The notes under the pieces are model-generated. The model saw only the letters and a program-made list of their open reading frames with translations, did not search any database and had not been told where the DNA came from. From Emydura subglobosa (lineage: Eukaryota; Chordata; Testudines; Chelidae), in NCBI GenBank assembly GCA_007922225.1, contig ML680053.1:15569877-15633876 (forward strand): 64,000 bases of DNA. Direction: 5' to 3'. Made by a program: the position numbers and the translations under genes. Positions 59,841 to 64,000 of the stretch are shown in pieces (the stretch's first letter is position 1; each line of letters opens with the position of its first letter).

Positions 59841-60449
59841 CTGAAATGCAAAAACTGTTTTTCTAGAGTTTTATTAAGTTACTATAGTTCTGTTCAGCAC
59901 AACTTACATTAGTCCCGCATGAATTTGTCTATTTTGAAACCATAAATATTCAGTACTGGCTCACTTAATGTAAGAGTTTATATATTTAGCCATTACTCTT
60001 CTCACACTGGTAGGTTAACAAATGCCAGTCACTTGTTTAAAACTGCATTTGGGGGTTGGATCACTTAGCACCTAGAAATAGGCAGACTGGCCAGCCAATT
60101 TACTTACTCAGAATGGATGCTTTATTCAATGCCCCTTGAAATTACTGAGGATACCATGTTTCCTGCTAGGAAGGGCAAACAAGTTTTCATTGTCCAGCTC
60201 CAGACTCCAAGAGAAAGGCCAACAAGCAAGACAATGGAATCATCAATCCAAGCAGCTGGCTGACTTAAGTATGCTGCTTTAGACACTATGGAGTTTCAGC
60301 AACTTCTCAGAATTTGCACTAGGAGAGCCAAAAACTGAGTAAGTGTACTTGGGATTTAGTGCAAACATTGAATATCTATATTATCCATTTTAGAGACTGA
60401 ATTTCTCCACTGTTTATAGAAATTCTGTTCAACTTGAAGCACGCTGAAA

Positions 60450-60578
60450 AATTGTCCCTTCTCAGAAGTAACACAGCTCATATAGTGATGAGTTGTGGGT
60501 TGCAAACGAAGGGTTTATTCTTAGCACTTACTCCAAGTTTTTGTCCTTGACAAAAAACAAAAACTGAAGATGTGCTGG
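60450..60578 (-). ncRNA. H/ACA snoRNA, family C copy 1
   Basis: Minus strand: 5' hairpin (AGCAC / GTGCT with an inner AGTTTTTGT / ACAAAAACT), H box AGAATA, 3' hairpin closed by CCCTTC / GAAGGG, then ACA (60453-60455) followed by ATT. The three-nucleotide tail and two-hairpin shape are exact. Position suggests SNORA1 (guess). Confidence 0.72.
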
Positions 60579-61317
60579 GAACACAAACTTTTGAACACAG
60601 TCCTCCATGGGATCTCACTTTAGTTGGAAGACGTAGGATTTTTATGCACGGTTTAAATGCTGCTGGCTCTGATAAGTAATTGGTTATATTATTCAACAAC
60701 TGTGGGGTTGTTGGCATAATAGAAATGTGTTTTAATCGGGCATATTGGGGCACTGCTGAAAGATGGCAGAGTTAAGGAGGCATGGAAACATCTTAAATGT
60801 GCATTTCCATATTTTCAGAAGTTTGCGTTTTAATCAGTGCAACATTCTGCAGGGGATGACCTACCACCAAGCAACTCTGGTTTTTTGCTATGGAATTACC
60901 TAGTTTTAACAGGAAAAGACATGGTTTTGGTATGAGTTAGCAGTCACTTAGGTAGCTGTGGAACAGGATATGCACCCTTAGTTATGGGATGCAGAGGGTG
61001 GGGTGCCATGCCTTCCTCACCTGAGTCCCCAAGTTCTTCCCCTGCCCCATCATCCATCCCTATTTATACCCTTCACTTCACTGCAGCACCAAACACCACT
61101 CTCCCTCTATTCCCCCCCTCCTCTGCCCTTACAACGATCACAGGAAGTATTCACTATTCTAGCTCTTCCCCCTCCCCTCAATATTTTGATTACAAAAATG
61201 GAACAGTCACCCATGACTTACAAATTGTGGCAACCTTCAGCCACTCACTTCAAAACTCTTGTCTTAAGTGAGGTCTTGTGATGAACTTGTTATCCTTATT
61301 AGCTGAAGGTGGGCTCA

Positions 61318-62235
61318 TAGCAATCACAGAATTGTAGGACTGGAAGGGACTTGGAGAGGCCATCCCCTGCACTTATGGCCAATCCCCTGCATTTATGGCA
61401 GGACCAAGTATTATCTAGGCCAACCCTGACAGGTGTTTGCCTAACCTACTCTTAAATCTATGATGGTGATTCCACAACCTCCCTAGGCAATTTGTTTCAG
61501 TGCTTAACTACCTTGACAGTTAGCAAGTTTTTTCTAATGTCCAACCTAAACCACCCTTGCTGCAATTTAAGCCTATTGCTTCTTGTCCTATCCTCAGAGG
61601 ATAAGGAGAACAATTTTTCTCCTGACTTGTAACCTTTAATGTACTTAAAAAGGTACATCCTCCCCTCAGCCTTTTCTTCAGAACAAAACAAACCCTAATA
61701 AGTCAGGTCATGTTTTCTAGACCTTTAATCGTTTGTTACTCTTCTCTGGACTTTCTCCAATTTATTCACATCTTTCCTGAAATATGGTGCCCAGTACTGG
61801 ACAAAACTAAAGTTCAGGACTAATCAGCGCAGAGTAGAGCAGAAGAATTACTTCTCCTGTCATGCTTACAACACTCCTGCTAGTACATCCCAGAATGATG
61901 TTTGCTTTTTTTTTTTTTTTTTTTTTTGCGCGCAACAGTGTTACACTGTTGACTCATATTTAGCTTGTGATCCATTCTCACCCCCAGATCCCTTTCTGTA
62001 GTTCTTTCCTAGGTATTCATTTCCCACTTAGCATGTGTGCAACTAATTGTTCCTTCCTGAGTAGAGTACTTTGCATTTGTCCTTACTCAATTTCATCTCA
62101 GATCATTTTAAAAATTTTAATTCTATCCTCCAAAGCACTTGCTACCCCTCCCAGCTTAGTATCGTCCACAAACTTTGTAAGTTTACTCTATGCTATTATC
62201 TATATCATTGATGAAGATATTGAACAGAGCCAGAC
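61318..62235 (-). mobile_element. CR1 LINE, antisense 3' fragment in the snoRNA host gene
   Basis: Minus-strand open stretch encodes EDRTRSNRLKLQQGWFRL and KYIKGYKSGEKLFSLSS (61497-61691). The 3' tail ends at about 61318 with TCCTACAATTCTGTGATT. It also contains a T-run at 61905-61927. It sits in the intron between snoRNAs A3 and C1 and is oriented as the host gene. Confidence 0.88.
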
Positions 62236-62411
62236 AGGAGCAGAATTATATCATGTATGTAATTAGAAGCCACAATACAAGGGATGTAGAAGATATAAAG
62301 CTAGTATTAATATTAGTCAAAGGGAGCAGAACAGGACTGGAAGAGAAGAAAGATTTTTAGAGGATAAGCATGTTTAACCAGAAATCTTGAACTGAAAGAG
62401 TACTAGATACA

Positions 62412-62535
62412 AAATGTAACGAAAAGATATCAGGTTGAACAAGCAACATGAGAACTTCAGATGCCAAATTACTATAGTGCTTTTGAGTGTAAGAGTAGCT
62501 GCATGAAACTGTCTGACCACTACTGTAATCAAGAA
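62412..62535 (-). ncRNA. H/ACA snoRNA, family A copy 3
   Basis: Minus strand: H box AAAGCA, ACA box at 62415-62417, 5' hairpin with AGTAG / CTACT, and a 3' half (AGCACTATAGTAATTTGGCA) shared with 59525-59671 and 53806-53955. Position below SNORD5 suggests SNORA8 (guess). Confidence 0.65.
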
Positions 62536-62747
62536 TTCCACATTTTAATCCCATCTCAAACAGACTAATTTTGGCCAAATCACTTAATCTGTTTCCATTA
62601 CTCAAACTCTTCCCACCAAGAGAAGAGAAAGAGCAGAATTAGAATACATGCGATCTGTATCTCTTCAAAGAGCCAGTCAGAATTATTTTAATTTCTATTT
62701 ATAAAAAGAAAAATCATGAAAAGGAATAAAAGAAAGCAGCTACTTAC

Positions 62748-62810
62748 CTCTTGCAATAGCAATAAACTAAAATGGCTCCGTTGGCTCTCTCCAAAAAAAT
62801 TCCAATTGAA
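62748..62810 (-). other. TAF1D: Host-gene exon
   Basis: Minus strand: acceptor ctgcattttag, donor AAGAG|gtaagt. 63 nt, open in one frame. Lies between SNORD5 and the 62412-62535 snoRNA. Confidence 0.62.
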
Positions 62811-62930
62811 CTAAAATGCAGAGATGGGAAAAAAAGTCAGATGAAGTCCCAGGTTTTCAGCATTAAAGATTAATATTTCTCTAACCTCTACTACTTTCGT
62901 AATAAGCTGTTTTTCATGGGATATTTAATC

Positions 62931-63011
62931 AGTTCTGTTCAGAATTAGAATTTCGTTCATTTGTGAATCACCCAGCAGTTGAACAGAGAAATTCATCATG
63001 CGAACTGCAAT
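62931..63011 (-). ncRNA. SNORD5: Box C/D snoRNA SNORD5 (28S Cm2409 guide)
   Basis: Minus strand: box C ATGATGA (62993-62999), box D CTGA (62939-62942), C' AACGA-type, and a perfect 6-bp terminal stem CAGTTC / GAACTG. The guide TGTTCAACTGCTG precedes a degenerate D' (GTGA) and is complementary to 28S CAGCAGTTGAACA. Its register is shifted two bases from SNORD6, so the target is the C two positions before the SNORD6 target (Cm2409 in human numbering, recalled). Lies in the intron between exons 63061-63136 and 62748-62810. Confidence 0.82.
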
Positions 63012-63060
63012 GTGAAGTCAGATACAGCATTTGATCTATGTAGCACCTGGAATACCTTAC

Positions 63061-63136
63061 CCAGGAACAACTCCATTCCCAGATCGAGCATGAAGTTTTT
63101 CAAACCACGCTGATATGATGTCTGTCATGTTCACAC
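63061..63136 (-). other. TAF1D: Host-gene exon
   Basis: Minus strand: acceptor ctttctctag, donor CTGG|gtaagg. 76 nt with one frame open (MTDIISAWFEKLHARSG), which could be chance. Lies between an H/ACA snoRNA (63204-63322) and the SNORD5 unit. Confidence 0.6.
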
Positions 63137-63203
63137 CTAGAGAAAGTTAAACAAGCAGTTCTCAGACCAGCGTTCGAGACAGTTTGATACTGCAGTCTAA
63201 AAA

Positions 63204-63322
63204 TCTTGTTTTGCAGTTTTATTCTACACAGCTAACAAATTCAGTACATAAAAGCAAAGCCACAAGTTATTTCAAACACTACAAACCAGCAGGAAAGTTC
63301 CTCCCAGGATAGATCTGATTCA
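63204..63322 (-). ncRNA. H/ACA snoRNA, family B copy 2
   Basis: Minus strand: H box AAATAA, box ACA (63207-63209), 3' hairpin closed by a stem with AAAACTGCAAAACA. Shares AACTTGTGG and TGTTAGCTGTGTAGAATAA with 54980-55105. By its position between C2 and SNORD5 it may correspond to SNORA18, a guess from recalled human order. Confidence 0.62.
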
Positions 63323-63663
63323 CCTGATTTGTTCCTAATGGCTTGTTAGGGAAATTCAACTAAGGTATCAATGAGATAATTATTTAAGAAGCCCAGGTAT
63401 AAAGCCTACTAGCTATACACACACAGCTAAATATACAAGCTTGTGTTCTATTACTGTCACTCCATTATGTTCTCAATCTACCTATGTCATCCTGTCCCCA
63501 TTTGGATTACATTTGCTTTGTGACAGGGACATGTTTGTACAATCACGACTCCAGATTGGGGCCTCTGAACATCACTAACAATTTAGTAACTATGTCCTAT
63601 ATATGCTCTAACAGCTAAAAACCTTCTTCACACAATTTTAGAGATGACATTTTTACATCTTAC

Positions 63664-63698
63664 ACACTTTTGGTAGATCCACCAGCACTGAGGAAGTC
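63664..63698 (-). other. Possible short host-gene exon
   Basis: Minus strand: donor GTGT|gtaaga; acceptor aaatacataag is weak. It would separate the snoRNAs at 63858-63985 and 63204-63322. Confidence 0.25.
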
Positions 63699-63857
63699 TT
63701 ATGTATTTATCATATTTTTTAGATATGAGTTTGGGGTCATTAAGCTTTAGAATTAAAACAGATTGTGGGATGGAAGATTGAGACTTCATAAAGCAAAAGA
63801 GAAAAGAATATTCTCTACTCAGTATTTTTAACACCATTAATATAGATGCGTTCCAAT

Positions 63858-63985
63858 TATTGTCCACTCTTACAAGTAGCATAACTTATATTGTGATCAG
63901 TTGTGGGTTGCAAAAAAGTCATTATTAGCCCTGAGACTTCTAAGTTTCTGTCCAAGTTAGACAAAAACAAAAGAATAAAGTGCTT
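63858..63985 (-). ncRNA. H/ACA snoRNA candidate, family C copy 2
   Basis: Minus strand: 3' hairpin closed by ACTTTT / AAGAGT and followed by ACA at 63861-63863 (AATA context). 5' hairpin with GTTTTTGTC / GGACAGAAAC. Shares TTGCAACCCACAACT with the copy at 60450-60578. The H box is degenerate. The 5' end may reach the window edge. Confidence 0.6.
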
Positions 63986-64000
63986 CTAAAAGTGATGCGC

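Larger units (their letters stand above)
47600..64000 (-). other. TAF1D: 3' part of a snoRNA host gene, probably TAF1D
   Basis: In vertebrates TAF1D (a Pol I SL1 subunit) lies next to CEP295 on the opposite strand and hosts SNORD5, SNORD6 and six H/ACA snoRNAs (recalled). Here, convergent to CEP295, the minus strand carries short exons with AG/GT sites (59-89 nt) at 63061-63136, 62748-62810, 59777-59840, 59291-59368, 57600-57655, 56687-56772, 54844-54902 and 53596-53684, with snoRNAs between them. The exon at 59291-59368 has stops in all frames, so at least this part is not coding. Coding exons were not found and should lie right of 64000. TAF1D is an inference from synteny and the two C/D guides; the host itself is strongly supported. 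Confidence 0.6.

Noticed and set aside
60984..61281. Two overlapping proline/serine-rich ORFs
   Set aside because: Low-complexity CT-rich sequence without splice context; wrong strand for the host gene.
1..64000. tRNA genes, CRISPR arrays, rRNA, bacterial operons
   Set aside because: No such structure seen; composition and splicing are vertebrate.

Overview
The window looks like nuclear DNA of a sauropsid, most likely a turtle. Intron-rich vertebrate genes sit in AT-rich DNA among CR1 LINEs whose 3' ends carry ATTCTATGA-type repeats, DIRS-type tyrosine-recombinase retrotransposons, and many short hAT, Harbinger and Tigger-like elements. The turtle call is inference. The repeats are seen directly, and DIRS abundance is known from turtle genomes. 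No bacterial or viral gene organisation, CRISPR array or tRNA gene was seen.

Positions 1-44,945 (+ strand): the 3' part of CEP295 (KIAA1731), a centriole protein. I resolve 18 coding exons from 7146 to the stop at 44579-44581. All junctions are phase-compatible and add to 4,152 nt (1,383 codons plus stop), ending in an ALMS motif. The introns hold two DIRS elements (418-4662 and 13311-19362), at least four CR1 copies, an LTR-like relic and several small DNA transposons with intact target-site duplications. A poly(A) signal lies at 44924-44929.

Positions 44,945-47,570: the short intergenic gap between convergent genes, holding small repeats.

Positions 47,570-64,000 (- strand): the 3' portion of a snoRNA host gene. 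By synteny and snoRNA content it is TAF1D, whose coding exons would lie to the right of the window. Short exons with good splice sites alternate with snoRNA units, close to one per intron. Two C/D snoRNAs carry guides to adjacent 28S rRNA residues and match SNORD6 and SNORD5. Nine H/ACA candidates are seen, seven of them in three paralogous families. Some exons have stops in all frames, so this part of the transcript looks like non-coding host RNA spliced to release snoRNAs. The stretch 48.2-50.9 kb contains unclassified decayed coding-like and LTR-like sequence.

The two transcription units are functionally separate: centriole assembly (CEP295), and ribosome biogenesis through Pol I factor expression plus rRNA modification guides (TAF1D locus). 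They meet tail to tail.
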